Below are positions 36,726-49,110 of a DNA stretch of 64,000 nucleotides, in pieces (within the stretch, counting starts at the first letter, position 1; every line of letters starts with the position of its first letter). The notes below the pieces were generated by a model that saw nothing but the letters and a program-made list of their open reading frames with translations, had not been told where the DNA came from and ran no database searches. Source of the DNA: Cavenderia fasciculata. Its lineage: Eukaryota > Evosea > Eumycetozoa > Acytosteliales > Cavenderiaceae. A program made the position numbers and the translations under genes. The DNA lies in contig NW_004457729.1 in assembly GCF_000203815.1 (NCBI RefSeq), positions 124,674 through 188,673 of the forward strand, given 5' to 3'.

Positions 36726-36952
36726 ATAAAAAATACAATAATCCCCCCCCTTTATTTATTAATATACATATACATATACACATACACATAACATATTAGA
36801 TCTATGACTTTGGATTATTACCTTTATTTCATTTTGAAAAAAAAGAGTGAAAAGTGTGCAGGAGAAAAATAAAATCACTTTTGAATGCAATTTCGAAATC
36901 GATCATTCATTGCATTGTTATATATTGTATATCTATCTAAATTGATTCATTG

Positions 36953-38389
36953 ATGGAGTCAATAAAGAAATATTTATTTGAAAATATAGTAACGACTGTT
37001 GTAAATGCTTCTACTCCCGATAAATTGGCAGTAGCTACACTATGTGCATTGACATGTAGTGGTAGTCGTATGTATCATATATGATAATCAACATTCATTA
37101 GTATTAGCTACTTATATAAGTATACGTATCTCTCTCTTTATCCATTCATTCATAAAAGTTGCATTAATTAAATTATCAAGATTAGATAGATGGTTTGAGT
37201 TGGCAGAGGCACATGGAGAAGGAATATTAGAGAATATAGATAACTTTTACAATGCAGCAGAGATACCTGCAAACAATATAGTAACATTGGCAGAAGCTGA
37301 ACAAATACTACCACTCATATCATCGACTGTTAGTTTCAACAGTAGATTGAGTTCAAAGATGGCATCAAACGATGCAAACGTAATCAAACTATTACGTATT
37401 CTTATCAACATGGCTAGATTTGAAACTGAAATGAATATGAATTTGGTTCCTCTAGAAGACTTTGAAATTGATAATCTATTTACAAAGTTGGTATCTTCCA
37501 ATTTATATTTAGAATTGGTTATTACTGTTTTATTAAAAAGTATGATGAAACAAAAAGATATGAATATCATATGATTAACAATTCTTTTTTTTCTATTTCT
37601 ATTTCTTTAGCAAATATGAGATCACAAGCAGTAAAATCAATAATAACATTATGTTTACAACCAGAATGTCCAATACCATTACTTTATAATGTATCATATA
37701 TATTTGGTAATATTATTTTGGCAAAGAGGAATACAGACATTCCAAAATATCTTTATGAAATTGGATTGCAACGATTGTTTGATCGATTGATAGAAGATGG
37801 AAACGATCGTGATGGATGTACGTCATTGGGACACGCAACTAATATTATGGCATACAGTTGTCAGAAATATCAAGACCCTTCAAAATACAACACTAGTATT
37901 GGGTCATGGTTAAAACACAAATTAACGGTTGCTCGATCGTATGCAAAGATATCGGCATCTATATTTTTTACCTTTCCCGCATCAATTGTTAAAAGTTTGG
38001 ATCTTGTAGGTTTGTTGATGTTGGTCAATCCAATACACTACCATTTGGCAATACCATTGTGGTACATCTCTGAAGACATTATCAACCTCAGAAATCTCTA
38101 TCTAGGATTTTGTCACATGAATCGAACCATTACAAAGATCCTTTTCCTTGGATTGGCGCCATCTATAGCCTTTTCAACAGTATTTCTACTCTTACCCAAA
38201 CCAATCGTTTTCATGTTGGCATGTACAAGAATTCTAACCTTTATACATTTTGTCTATCTCGAAAAATCACAAACCAATGGAAAACTTCACGGTAAACTTT
38301 ATCAATCATTTAAACAATTATTTAAAGGAACTCATCCTTTTGATGATCCAAAATATCAAAATTCTCTTCCCTCCCAAATAAATAAATAA
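36953..38389 (+). CDS. Uncharacterised protein with C-terminal membrane segments
   Basis: Three exons, 36953-37067, 37159-37539 and 37611-38389, give 424 residues with exact phase closure. I do not recognise the family. Residues 1-220 are all-helical and look like armadillo/HEAT-type repeats (KLLRILINMARFE, LLYNVSYIFGNIIL). From about 255 there are three or four hydrophobic stretches: SASIFFTFPASIVKSL, LVGLLMLVNPIHYHLAIPLW, ILFLGLAPSIAFSTVFLLL and PIVFMLACTRILTFIHFVY. The start was chosen because the exon 1 frame MESIKKYLFENIV runs into GTATGT and rejoins KLSRLDRWFEL in frame. The protein has little low complexity, which suggests a conserved cellular role. It lies in tandem, 227 bases behind the EEP gene. 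Confidence 0.72.
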
Positions 38390-38510
38390 ATAAATATTTA
38401 TTTGTTTTAAAAAAAAAAGAATTAAATAATCATCTTTCTTTTTTATATAATATAATTTTATTTTTAATTATTTGTAAAAAAAAAAGAATATAACAACTTT
38501 TGGAATTAAA

Positions 38511-39840
38511 TTAATTATTACTTTCTTCATCAATATTAAAAATTTCTGGTGGTTCATTTGGATTATATGGAGTAAAACTAAATAAATAAAAGAAATTAAA
38601 TAATTAATAAATAAACTTTCATTTCCATTTCTATTTTCTTTTCTTTTTTGTTTCAATTTACTTACTTTGAATTTTTATAAACCCATTGATCATTAACTTT
38701 AATAAAATGTTTTGGTTGCCATTCAATATTTTTTTCTTTTCTTTTCTTTACACCTTGTCTTTGAACGTTTTCCAATTTAATCTTTTCGGCAGTAGCTTCC
38801 TTTTGATCTCTTTTAGTGATGGCGTTGCTTACAAATTGCCACAATCTTTGTGACTCGTTTTCCGCCTGTTCTGGGATGGGTTTGATAAACTTTGGTGTCT
38901 TTTTAGCGTTTTTACAGTCCCACAATACCTGTGCGTTTTTAGGTGACGATGATTTTTTCTGTACAGCACTTGTAATATCCAATCTATTGTCCCACTTGCC
39001 AGAGATATTGTATAGGGTTTCGCCTTTTTTCTTGATCTTGCCACTGACCTCGTTGTAGTCGCCGCCAAACAGTGGTTTGGTCTTAAAGTCAAAGTCGGCG
39101 CGTAAATTGGTCGACGAGCAATTGATGCTGGTCTTGCCGGCAATCTCGGTCATCAAAGTGCCAAAGAGAATACCTCGGGCGTAGATGGATGGGAAATTGA
39201 ATGTGTATTCCTCGTTGGTCTCGATGAATCGCAGAGTGATGGTTCCCTCGACGTGCACCACCAACGAGGTGATCTGATAGCTACCGCGCGGGCTGATTGT
39301 GCCCGTCACGACATAACCATCTTTTCTATTTGATATATAAATACAACTGATGGGTGGATGGTGACACACCTGCTCGGCTATGAGTTGGGTGGTCGTGTCG
39401 TGGTATTGCCACTTGGCACGGAATATCTCGCCCAAAATCGGGTTGTATGGTTTCTTGACGCCTTTTGGGGTGTAAGAAAAGCCCGACAAATACCATTTCG
39501 AAACGGCCAACATTCTGTCCATCGGGTCAATTAGTGTGTGCACATTGTGTAGTTGATCGCAATGCACCATAAAGTCGGTAAACTTTTCGAGCAATGATCG
39601 CGATTCCAATATAAAGGTTGGTAGTGGTACGGTGCTCAGATCCATACCAATCTTGATCTCTGATAGCACCGACAGCAACAAATTTCTTGGCTCCTCTTCG
39701 AGCACCTCTGCATTTCCATTTTTAATCTCTTCACTGTATTGTTCCAATGGTGATGATGATTCGGGTGGTGGTGAAGGTGGAAATGTTTCTTGTTGTTGTT
39801 GAGGTGGTTGTGGTTGATTTTCAACAATTAATGGGTCCAT
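38511..39840 (-). CDS. Oxysterol-binding protein (short ORP, single OSBP domain)
   Basis: Exons 39840-38666 and 38577-38511 give 413 residues. The start is the ATG at 39840 (MDPLIVENQ); upstream codons lack ATG. After a Pro/Gln-rich leader the OSBP-related lipid-transfer domain (about 55-400) shows YNPILGEIFRAKW, the family fingerprint EQVCHHPP (usually EQVSHHPP; Ser to Cys here), the NCSSTNLRADFDFKTKP block, and KWQP-type C-terminal WQPKHFIKVNDQWVYKNS. There is no PH domain or FFAT motif, so it is a short cytosolic ORP of the dictyostelid/yeast OSH4 kind, exchanging sterol and PI4P between membranes. The last exon encodes FTPYNPNEPPEIFN, which ends the domain as in other ORPs. Confidence 0.92.
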
Positions 39841-42160
39841 TTCAATCAAAAAAGATTATATATATCTATATAGATAGGTTTACTACTAATGTCGTAGTCT
39901 ATTGTGTACAAATTAAGGTATGGTTTTTAAATAAATAAAAAAACAAATATTTCCTAAATTGTGTTTTAGAGTAAAAATAGAAATATTAATATTATTATTA
40001 TTATATTTTCAAATGAAATTGTACATGAATTGAAAGATGGAAAAAATAAATAGTATTCGAATTTTTACAACTTGTGATGATGGTGATGTTGATGTTGTTA
40101 ATATAGTAATATGATATTGTAATATAAAGTAAAGTAAAGTAAAATTGAATTAATGACAGATATTATTGAATAATACAATCAAATCAATCAATCAATCCGA
40201 CCATTATTACATTATTTTCAGTGGTTGTTGGTTTTTTTGGTTGCTGTTGTTGTTGTTGTTGAATGTTTAACATCAAACATTCCTATCTAATAATAATAAT
40301 AATATGTGTTTTTGACAACAGTAATAGAGAAAAACTCTACCATCAATACTAATCATCATTCAGTCATTCAATCTGACTTTACCAAACAACACACTTTCAC
40401 ACCCTTCACTCTTCTTTTGCTACTGTTGTTATTGTTGTTTAATGGTTGTGTTGTTAGATTCAATACGTATAAACATATGTGTGTGTATGTGTATGCGTAT
40501 CAATTAAATCTATCAAAACCCTGTCATGATTATTATTATTGATTATTGTTGTTGTTTATAACCACTTGCTTCTTTTTCTTTTCTTCCATTTGATCTGCTT
40601 GAATCTCTTTTTATAACTACCAATCAGTGTGCCATATGTCATATGGTTTGATTGATTGATAGGTAAATTGATTAATAGGTAGATTGATTGTTGAAAATGA
40701 ACCAAACATGGTCAAAAATAAATAAAAAAGTATAATAATGAATAATGAATATTACCAATCACCTTTTTGTTGTTAGATAATAATATTAATGAGAACTGCT
40801 CCAGAGGAGGGAGGGAGTGAGGGAGGGAGGAAATAAATTATAATACAATATTATAATACAATATAACAATAATAATAATGATAATGATGAATGACCTAGG
40901 CAAGTTAAGATATAGAACTAATTAAATAAAATAATTAAATTATGTGTTTGTCGTTGGATGGTTTGGGGTAGGGGTGGTGAACAAAGGGGGTTGTTGACTA
41001 ACAATTAATTCTCAGAGAGAGTGGTGGATGGATGGATGGAATGAGAGAAGATGGTAAATTAATTTTCCGTTCAGGATGTCCTTAAATGTTCCATTCATTC
41101 ATTCATTCATAGATGTTCACGCACCACAAACAATTAAATAATAATTATTTATACCCCAACCCCCAATTGCTCTCGATTGACAAGTGACTTGGTTGGTTTT
41201 AAAGAAAGATCTGGTATTTGACTCTCTCTCTAACTCTAACTCTCTCTTTTCTATTACCTGTAGTGAGTGTTGGATAATAATAATAATAATAATGAAGTCA
41301 ACTCTAGAATATACTATTATTATTATTATCAGTCGATTGTCAACTATGTAAAATCGGTTGTTGGATTGAATCTCCAATGCCGATGATCTTGATAGTTTTT
41401 TTTTTGTGGGAGGTGTGAAACTCTATCTATCTATCAAACAATCTCTATGTTAGCTGCTGGTGTATCTTGATTATTATTATTACAATATACAAACTATGTA
41501 TATATATATATATATATATGATTTAGTCCTCTAAATCTAAGAGATGAGTTAAATGACAAGTTCTGATCATTCTCTTTCCTCTCTTTAACTCGACTAATGA
41601 AGATCAACAAACATCCATGTTGTGTACACACAATGTGGTATCACAGTGTAGTGGTTGAACAGCTGTCTCTGTGTGATTGATTGATTGTTGCTATTATTTG
41701 TTCATTGTTTACACACAATCAACAACCTACCTTTAAATGTTAATTGTATGTATATGTAGACTATATTGCTAATAAATAAAAAAAGGGTAATAAACAAATA
41801 AATAAATAAATATAACAATAGATAGATATAAATAAACTTTGCACAACTTTAAGAGATTAACACCCCCAATACACACCTCCTCGATTTGTGATCGGTTGAG
41901 GCTTTTTGGATTTTTTGATTTTTTTTTTTTTTTGCTTTGCAACTTGAAATTTACTCATCTTTTTTTTTAATAATAATAATAAAACGAAATGAATAGAATA
42001 GGGGATGGAACAATACAATATCCCTCTTTTGATGATATTTGAAAAAAGATGGAAAATAAATAAATAAATTATATTATTATTATTATTAATTTGATTATTA
42101 TGATTTATCCATTTCATTTGTTTGTTTTTTTTGTTATTGTTTGTATTTATTATTAAATAA
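39841..42160. other. Long gene-free interval, ORP to MUS81
   Basis: About 2.3 kb upstream of the oxysterol-binding gene and downstream of MUS81. It holds a TA repeat (about 41496-41519), AAT runs (41275-41293), ATTC repeats (41090-41112) and G-rich GAGGGAGG units (40806-40832). The only frame of interest is a 33-codon Lys-rich ORF on the minus strand (41958-41857, start MSKFQVAKQ), which is too short and too A-driven to accept. Nothing else is supported. Confidence 0.55.
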
Positions 42161-45100
42161 TTAATAATCTGGTGAATTGTACAATGTATATATTTCTTTA
42201 CTTAGATCTACTCCAACGTAATCAGCTAGGAGTCGTTCTGCCTCTCCAACTGTAGTCATGCGTCGATACTTTGTGATGAGTCTGTGTAATGTAGGATATT
42301 CTGTGATGATCTGTGTCGCTTTCTTTTCAGTCATGCCACGAATAGTGAGTAACATGCAAGCAAACATTGATGTGATGGTCATTGGCTCGTGTGTGGCACG
42401 ATCTGCAAACTCGTCATAACACATATCACTAAAGTAGATATGAGGATTATCCGTCATTCTTGTTGTGATGGTTCGAAGCATATGAACTGTATCTTCTTCT
42501 GATTTGGTTCTTACTGGAATGATTTCATCCTCGAGGAATGTTTCTGAAATACTTTGATAGACTTTTTCATCATCTGGATCTTTTGGAGTGACTGTTGTGT
42601 CTTGACTACCACTACCACCACCACCACCACCGTTAGTTCGATAATTAAGTTGACCTTCGATTAGATAATGAGTCTTGTCTATACCACACCTAGTGAGACG
42701 GTATTTTTGATCTTTGTATCTTCCATCCTTTATACTTTCCAACAAGTCTGGTATCTTTTTGCGTTCGATGATTGTGTCCATCACCATTTCATAGACTGTC
42801 TGTTCTTCATCGAGATTATAGTGGAGACGTGTGATCCAGAGAAAATCGCCGAGGGGTAGTGCCCGTTGCTCGTATTTGACGCCCACAGTATTGAGCAACT
42901 GCAACAACGAGTCTCCATTCTTTCGATGATTTTTAATCTCACGATTATCAACCAACAAAACAACCTCTCTAATATAGATATTCTCTTTTTTAATCTTTAA
43001 AACGTCACTATGAGTAATTGGGAATGGTCTATCTACAAGCCAATGAATAGTTTCACTATCACTATCATCACTCCAATCATACAATACTTGTTCCTCCATT
43101 GAAAGTGGTGGTGGTGATGGTTCTTGATTAAAGTCTTCATTTGTTGTTGTAATTGTTGTTTTTGTTGGACTATCCTCATTGTCTTGTTGACTATGTATAT
43201 CATAGTCGTCATTGTCATTATCGTCGTTGTCATTATCATCATTATCACCATCATCATCACTATTTACAGCCATTGTTATATTTTTTGTTCCAGTTGGTTT
43301 CGAAGAATATAACTTTCTAGCAATATCCCATCCCATCTTTGTAAGTTTGAATATTTTTGGTTTACCATATTCCGATACCAATTGATGATCCTCTAACGTT
43401 TTCATTGATCTCCAACCACCATCAGTACTAAACTGTGCATCAGAATATTCTTGAGCATTCATGACCAATTCATTTTTCGATAAACCATCTTTTGAATTTT
43501 CTTCATCAACTAATTTAGCATACAATGCCATTAATAATCCCCATGCTCCACTTCTATATTTTGGTCTATATCTATTTTTTTTACTATTATTATTATTCGT
43601 TGATTTATCGGTTGTTTGTTGTTCAGTACTCCTTCTACGAGTTCTTTTTTGATCATTTTCTTGTTGTGAACCATTATTTGTACTAGTAGCAAGTGAAGAT
43701 CTTTTTCTTGATTGTTTATCTCTTGTTGGAGAGTAATCACGATCATCCTTGTCTTCTGGTGGTATATATTCATCTTCATCTCCCAATTCCAAATCCATAC
43801 CATCTTGTAAATAAATACTATTATTATTCCTTGGTCTTGTTGGATTTCTTCTTGGTGTTGAATTATTATTATTTTGATTATTCTGATTATTTTGACTATT
43901 TTGATTACTATTATTTTGACTATTATTTTGTTGATTATATTGAGATAAAATAAGTAAGGGAGCAATGATATGTTTACAAAGACTAGAGTTTATATTTTTC
44001 CGATGATTGTGTATTTTCCCATATTCACAAGTACACGAACACCTAGAAGCCATTTTTCGGTCAGGGTCCAATGTGATAATGACTTCATATGCCTTGTCAC
44101 CTCTTCCCTGAACATTGTCATCACCCGACGGTGAAACCATTAATTTAATGATATTATCACTACCCAGATGAATATCTGCCAACTTTCTCATATGTGCAAT
44201 TTCATATGCACCTTTTAATACATCTAAATATTTCAATTCAATTTGTTAGTCCATAATAAATATAGAATTATAATTATATATCTACTTACTTTTTGAACAA
44301 ATAGTTTCAATATATTGCATTTGAATTAATGGTGGAGGACCTTCAGTTGAAATTAAGATATCTTCACCATCTTTATCGGAAAAGAAAAGATTTTTGTTGT
44401 CAATGTCATCATCGCCGTCGTTGCTACTGATCTCACCTTTGATCCATTGTAGTGCAGTCTCTAGATCTTCACCTCTTTCAGCATACTCGATTGCCAACAT
44501 ATCATATCTTTTGTAAATGGTGACAGCATGATCAACGAGCATCTTTTGTCCAAATATCAAGTTGGCAGCAGAAGTTGCACTACCATCAATCAAAGGGATA
44601 TGTTGAATTTGATTGATACCACTAAGATTGAATTTATCTATAATATCTGTTGGGTCTGTTATTCCCTTGATACTATAAATCCATTCTGCAAAGCTATTGG
44701 GACGTTTCATAGCTAAAAAGTCATCACTCTTTACAAACAAATCTTTTATATTTATCTTTTCCAATCTTTCTTTCAATTTTTGTTTCTCTAATTCTCCTCT
44801 ACTATTATTATTATTATTTGTTATTAGTTGTTGATTTTGTTGATTTGATGATAAAGAAGATAATGGACCATTTTCAATAAGTGTTCTTAATATTTTTCCT
44901 GTTGCTCTTCCAATACCACTAACAGATTCAATCTCTATTATAAACAACCAAGTTAGTTAGTTAGTTTGTTTGTTCGTTCCCTCTATCAATCTATCTTTAC
45001 ATCTATCTATCTATATATACAAACCATCAATTGTTATAGGTAAAGGATAAGACTTTACAGAATTGATTAATCTACTATAACATCGAGCCATTGTAGGACT

Positions 45101-45166
45101 GAGTGTACTAGCTCGATGTGCTTCTAATCCAGCAATGAGGTATTGATTTGAACTCACAGTCGCCAT
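42161..45166 (-). CDS. mus81: MUS81 structure-specific endonuclease subunit with inserted SWIM zinc finger
   Basis: Exons 45166-45025, 44934-44290 and 44223-42161 give 949 residues, well above the usual 550-650. The N-terminal MUS81 HhH region is clear: SVKSYPLPITID joined to EIESVSGIGRATGKILR. The winged helix sits at about 478-560 (RSGAWGLLMALYAKLV...WDIARKLY). The ERCC4 nuclease lies at about 680-800 with VVLLVDNRE and the active-site DTIIERKKIPDLL. The tail at about 850-949 holds the second HhH. Between HhH1 and the winged helix there are about 400 extra residues. These include a SWIM zinc finger (about 320-350: SRCSCTCEYGK...SSLCKHIIA, pattern CxC..CxH), an Asn run and acidic stretches. 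MUS81 with EME1 cuts branched DNA such as 3' flaps and nicked Holliday junctions. The SWIM finger should add DNA or protein binding. Confidence 0.88.
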
Positions 45167-45645
45167 CTATGCATTCTTCTTCTTCTTCTTCTTTTCGTTG
45201 TGTTGCAATTTATTCTTCTCTTCACGACACTATCTCTTCATACTATATCTTATTCTTTCTTTGATTGATGACAATAATCATCAATTTTGTACTGAGACTA
45301 AAAGAACACCAATTTTCCAACTAAAAAAGTCTTTTAAAAATATTATTATTATTTCGTTTGTTCAATCTCTTTATTTTATTTAGTACACAAATACATATTT
45401 ATATTTGTATATATTTTTATTCAGCATCGAAAGTTACTAATCCCTCTGGTGCATGTAGACAAAGGAAAGATATCGATATTCACTTCACTAACGAATACTT
45501 AGCTTTACCCTATCTTTAGCAACAGATCAGCTTTTCTTTTTATAATGTTCTTTCCTGTTAACTTAAGTTCTCACTCTACATTTTGAATATACTTTATCAT
45601 TTAGATTCACATCATTCTAGTGCGTGACAGACAAGGGCCAGGTGT

Positions 45646-45690
45646 CCAATGAATGAATCATATTTACTGGGTCGACCAGTAAATCATTGG
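45646..45690. repeat. Hairpin, 15 bp in two blocks with a 10-base bulge
   Basis: Arms 45646-45652 with 45684-45690 (7 bp) and 45663-45670 with 45676-45683 (8 bp). The loop is 5 bases and a one-sided bulge covers 45653-45662. It lies 15 bases before the long perfect foldback, so the two may belong to one structured transcript. Confidence 0.6.
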
Positions 45691-45705
45691 ATGTGGTGTC
45701 CATAG

Positions 45706-45792
45706 CGAGATGTTTGTGGATCTCTTTAACTCGTATGACTGTCGGCACAGAATAAACTATGCTATTATTTAAAGAGATCCACAAACATCTCG
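45706..45792. ncRNA. Perfect 24-bp foldback, pre-miRNA-like or structured RNA candidate
   Basis: Bases 45706-45729 are the exact reverse complement of 45769-45792 (24 of 24), with a 39-base loop. Such a perfect stem with mixed base composition is not expected by chance in this AT-rich DNA. The size (87 bases) is right for a Dicer substrate, and dictyostelids have Dicer-like enzymes and some reported miRNAs (established knowledge). It could also be a terminator-like hairpin or the residue of an inverted duplication. Which strand is transcribed is not known. Confidence 0.4.
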
Positions 45793-47639
45793 ATCAAGAG
45801 AGCAGACAATACGGATTTGTAACAACAATTCAACTCCAAAAGGTATGTAACTGTAATCACACATCAGTAAGAACAATTAAATCTTTCCCAAGCAGATAAC
45901 AATAAAGAATCAGCGTACTCAACATCTTTTAAAAATGTACAATATATGATATTGTCTATAGGTCCTCCTTTTTTTTTTTATTTCCTTGGAATGACTTGGG
46001 GTGAGCTCACATCATCTAACTATTGTTATTTGTATTATTATTCTTTTCAAACAGAGAATACCTCATCATCTTCTTCTTTTTTCCTTTGAATTTAAGATAG
46101 TAGTAGATTAAATAGATAGAACTATATAGTAGTTACGATTACATTTTTAATCGAGTCATATGATTCCTGACAACTTGAGGGCATGTACACAAATCGATAG
46201 AGATATAATCGTCATATATATTATTTGAAAGACAACAACAACAAGGGTCTTGAAGAATGAAGAGGCTTTAAGCATATACTAAAATAGTAGATATTCTCTT
46301 CTCAATTAAGTGAATTGATTCTGTTGTTGTGACTACGAACGATTAACGATCTCATTTAGAAGGAGAATAAAAAGAGAGAATCTACAAGATTCAGATCTTC
46401 TTTGTTTAATAGGTAGGTAGGCTCTAGCACCCTAGGGGGTACATGTGATGAGAAGGTGGTCCTTGGATATGCAACAACAACCGCCATCACAATGCATTGT
46501 CATCGATGTGAAATCGATTGTGATAATAATTAAAAAAAGTGTGTGGTGGAGGGATTCATCACATGCGGCAACGGACTTGAACCAAATTTAAGAAAATTAC
46601 ATCTCAGCGAATGGGTATATAACCTATTCTTGAGGGGCTAGAAGCACAGAGATGGGGCAGAGTCAATGCATTTTACCGGTGGTTACAGAGCCTCGATAAG
46701 TTTTGGTGTAAAAATGCCTCCTGTTGCATTCTCAGCCAACCAAGAATGTCGACAACGAAAAGACTTTTCATTCAGTTCGCGGCTTCAGTTTTTGGCAGCA
46801 CTCAACACAATTGCAAAAACAAAAAAGAAAAGATTATATAATCATTAGTATTAATAATCATCATCTTCTAATCCAAACATCGCCATTTTCACCAACGCCA
46901 TCTTCTCTCTTAACTGACGTTTACTTACTTACTTTTATATACATATTTTAATTAACACATAATCAATATTTAATCTACATAATCATCATCTTCATCATTT
47001 TTAATTTACTCTTTTTTAAAAAATTATCTCTTTTTTTTTTTCACAAGTGTAAATAATAATAATAATAATAATAATAATAATCAACATAATATTGTTTGTG
47101 TGATTTAAAATTTCAAGTTATCCTCTCTTTTTTTTGTTTTGTTAATGATTCATAGTCCTCAAGTCTGGAAGAAGCAAGAGTTTTAGTTTTTTATTTTTTA
47201 TCTTTTATATATTCATTGGCAAACCCCACCACTATACATAGAGTAAATAATAATAATTTTATTAATTTTATTAATTTTATCAACAATCAACAACTCTCCT
47301 CCCTCACTCACTATTCACCTTTATTCTCAAATTCATATAATATCAATTTCATAAATATATAAAAAGTTTATTATTTATTTTTTATCTATTGTACACATTC
47401 TCCCAACTATAGTTATTATTATTTATATTATATATTTTTTGATAAAATCAATTTTTTTTAAATTTTCAACAACAATCTAATCTAAAATCTAATCTTAATC
47501 TGGTCAAAGACAAAGAAGAATAGAATAGACTCATAGTCCTCAAATCACCAAAATATTTAAATATTAACAAATAATAATAATAATAATAATAATCAACATA
47601 ATATTAATAATAATATTAATACATACAAACAAATAAATA

Positions 47640-49110
47640 ATGTTTAAACATCCAACAACATTTAATAATCATCATCAATACCAACAACAACAACAATATA
47701 TGAACCAACCATATGGACATGATATAATATTGGAGAGATTGTTTCAACTGAAACAACAATACAAAGAATGTCAAGATGATTTGGATTTGATGAATCATGA
47801 CAATGATGGTACCAGTGAAAGTAATACTAGTGCTTCTTCTTTGACATCTATTGGATCTGTCAAACAACATGCTAATCAATCATCTGGTTCATCCTCTTCA
47901 TTTTCTTCATCAAGTTCTTATAGTTCAAGATCGTCGTCGTCATCATCATACTCTTCCTCTCCATTATTAGAGGTACCATGCTCTGCTTTTATTCCATCAT
48001 CTCCCACCATTTCACCAGTTTCTTCACCTCTCTCTTCCATTTCAATAGATCAATTGGTAGAGGATTCAGATATGGAACTTTCTTCAGAAGATAACAAGTG
48101 TATGTATCAATATTAGTAATATTTAATACTATCCTATATTTATTAATTTATTAATTTTAGTCACAATAGTTCCATTATCGCCAGTTCACAATCATCACAA
48201 TTTTCAATCCTTTATGGATGAACCATCTTATTTCCCATCCACATCCAATGTACATTTCGAGAAAACACCATTCCATCAACAACAACAACAACAACAACAA
48301 CCAATATTTTCATCATTTACTCCACAAAAAAGAAATATATTATTTACCCAAACAACAACCTCTACAACAACAACAAATCCATTATCATCTTCACCATCAT
48401 CGACACCACCATCATCTTCACCATCATCCTCTTTACAAAAGAATGATTTAGTTGTAAGTTGTTAAAATTTTAAAAAAAATACTACATTGATCAAATAATT
48501 AATTAATTATTAACAATCTTTCTATTTCTATATTTAATTATTTCCTATTTAGTTTGAATCAAAAATAAATAAAACAAGAAGTAAAAATTCAAAATATGGT
48601 CAAGTCGTACCACGTGTAAATGTATGCGTTTGTGGTTCAACCACACCAGGCAAAGGTCCAACTTGTAAGTGGAGAAAGGGACCAAACGGTGAGGTATTAT
48701 GTAATAGTTGTGGTCTCCAAAACATGAAGAAACCAAAATGTTTATTGTGTGGTATCGTCTACAATTCAAAGGAGGCCATGGCTAGCTCGATATCTTGGAT
48801 TAGATGTGACGACTGTAAACAATGGGTAATGTCAAAGTGTGATAGTGGAATGGGTGATATTTCTCTCTATGATGATTCCAATCCAAATCCACTCCATTAC
48901 AGTTGTCCCAAATGTCGTACTGATCCAAGTAAACCAAAAACTACTAGAAATAATCATCGTTCATTATTGAAAAATCATTCAAAACCAATTAACGGTAGTA
49001 GTAGTAGTAGTAGTAGTTCTCCAAAGAAACAACAACCATTATCTATTAATAATACTCAATCATCATCATCATCATCAACTCTTTCACATGATCCTATGTT
49101 TCATGGTTAA
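47640..49110 (+). CDS. GATA-like zinc finger plus PHD-type finger protein
   Basis: Exons 47640-48099, 48161-48453 and 48553-49110 give 436 residues. Residues 1-250 are Gln/Ser/Pro low complexity with a short helix DIILERLFQLKQQYKECQ. Exon 3 encodes two fused fingers. The first is GATA-like (about 276-308): CVCGSTTPGKGPTCKWRKGP followed by LCNSCGL, with the Trp-Arg and LCNxCGL signature but a shortened first knuckle (CxC instead of CxxC). The second follows immediately (about 312-367): CLLCG, then WIRCDDCKQWVMSKCD and YSCPKC, a PHD finger that would read histone H3 tails. The tail is Ser/Asn-rich. It is probably a nuclear transcriptional regulator. The direct coupling of a GATA and a PHD finger is notable. 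Confidence 0.82.

Larger units (their letters stand above)
45167..47639. other. Long gene-free interval with complex island and foldbacks
   Basis: About 2.5 kb between divergent MUS81 (-) and the GATA/PHD gene (+). From about 45420 to 46830 the DNA is unusually complex and less AT-rich for intergenic sequence. It holds two strong foldbacks (45646-45690 and 45706-45792), a palindrome CCCTAGGG near 46430, and a 60-codon plus-strand frame at 46666-46848 (MHFTGGYRASISFGVK) with no known domain. The last 800 bases revert to AAT/ATT repeats (47056-47081, 47571-47593) and act as leader or promoter of the GATA/PHD gene. No tRNA or known ncRNA motif was recognised. Confidence 0.5.

Noticed and set aside
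41857-41958. 33-residue Lys-rich ORF on the minus strand (MSKFQVAKQ...)
   Set aside because: Mostly a poly-A run, no family, far from other genes' signals. Possible micropeptide but not supportable.
46573-46583. Minus-strand match to a tRNA box B (GGTTCAAGTCC)
   Set aside because: Flanking bases do not form a T-arm or acceptor stem and there is no box A at the right distance.
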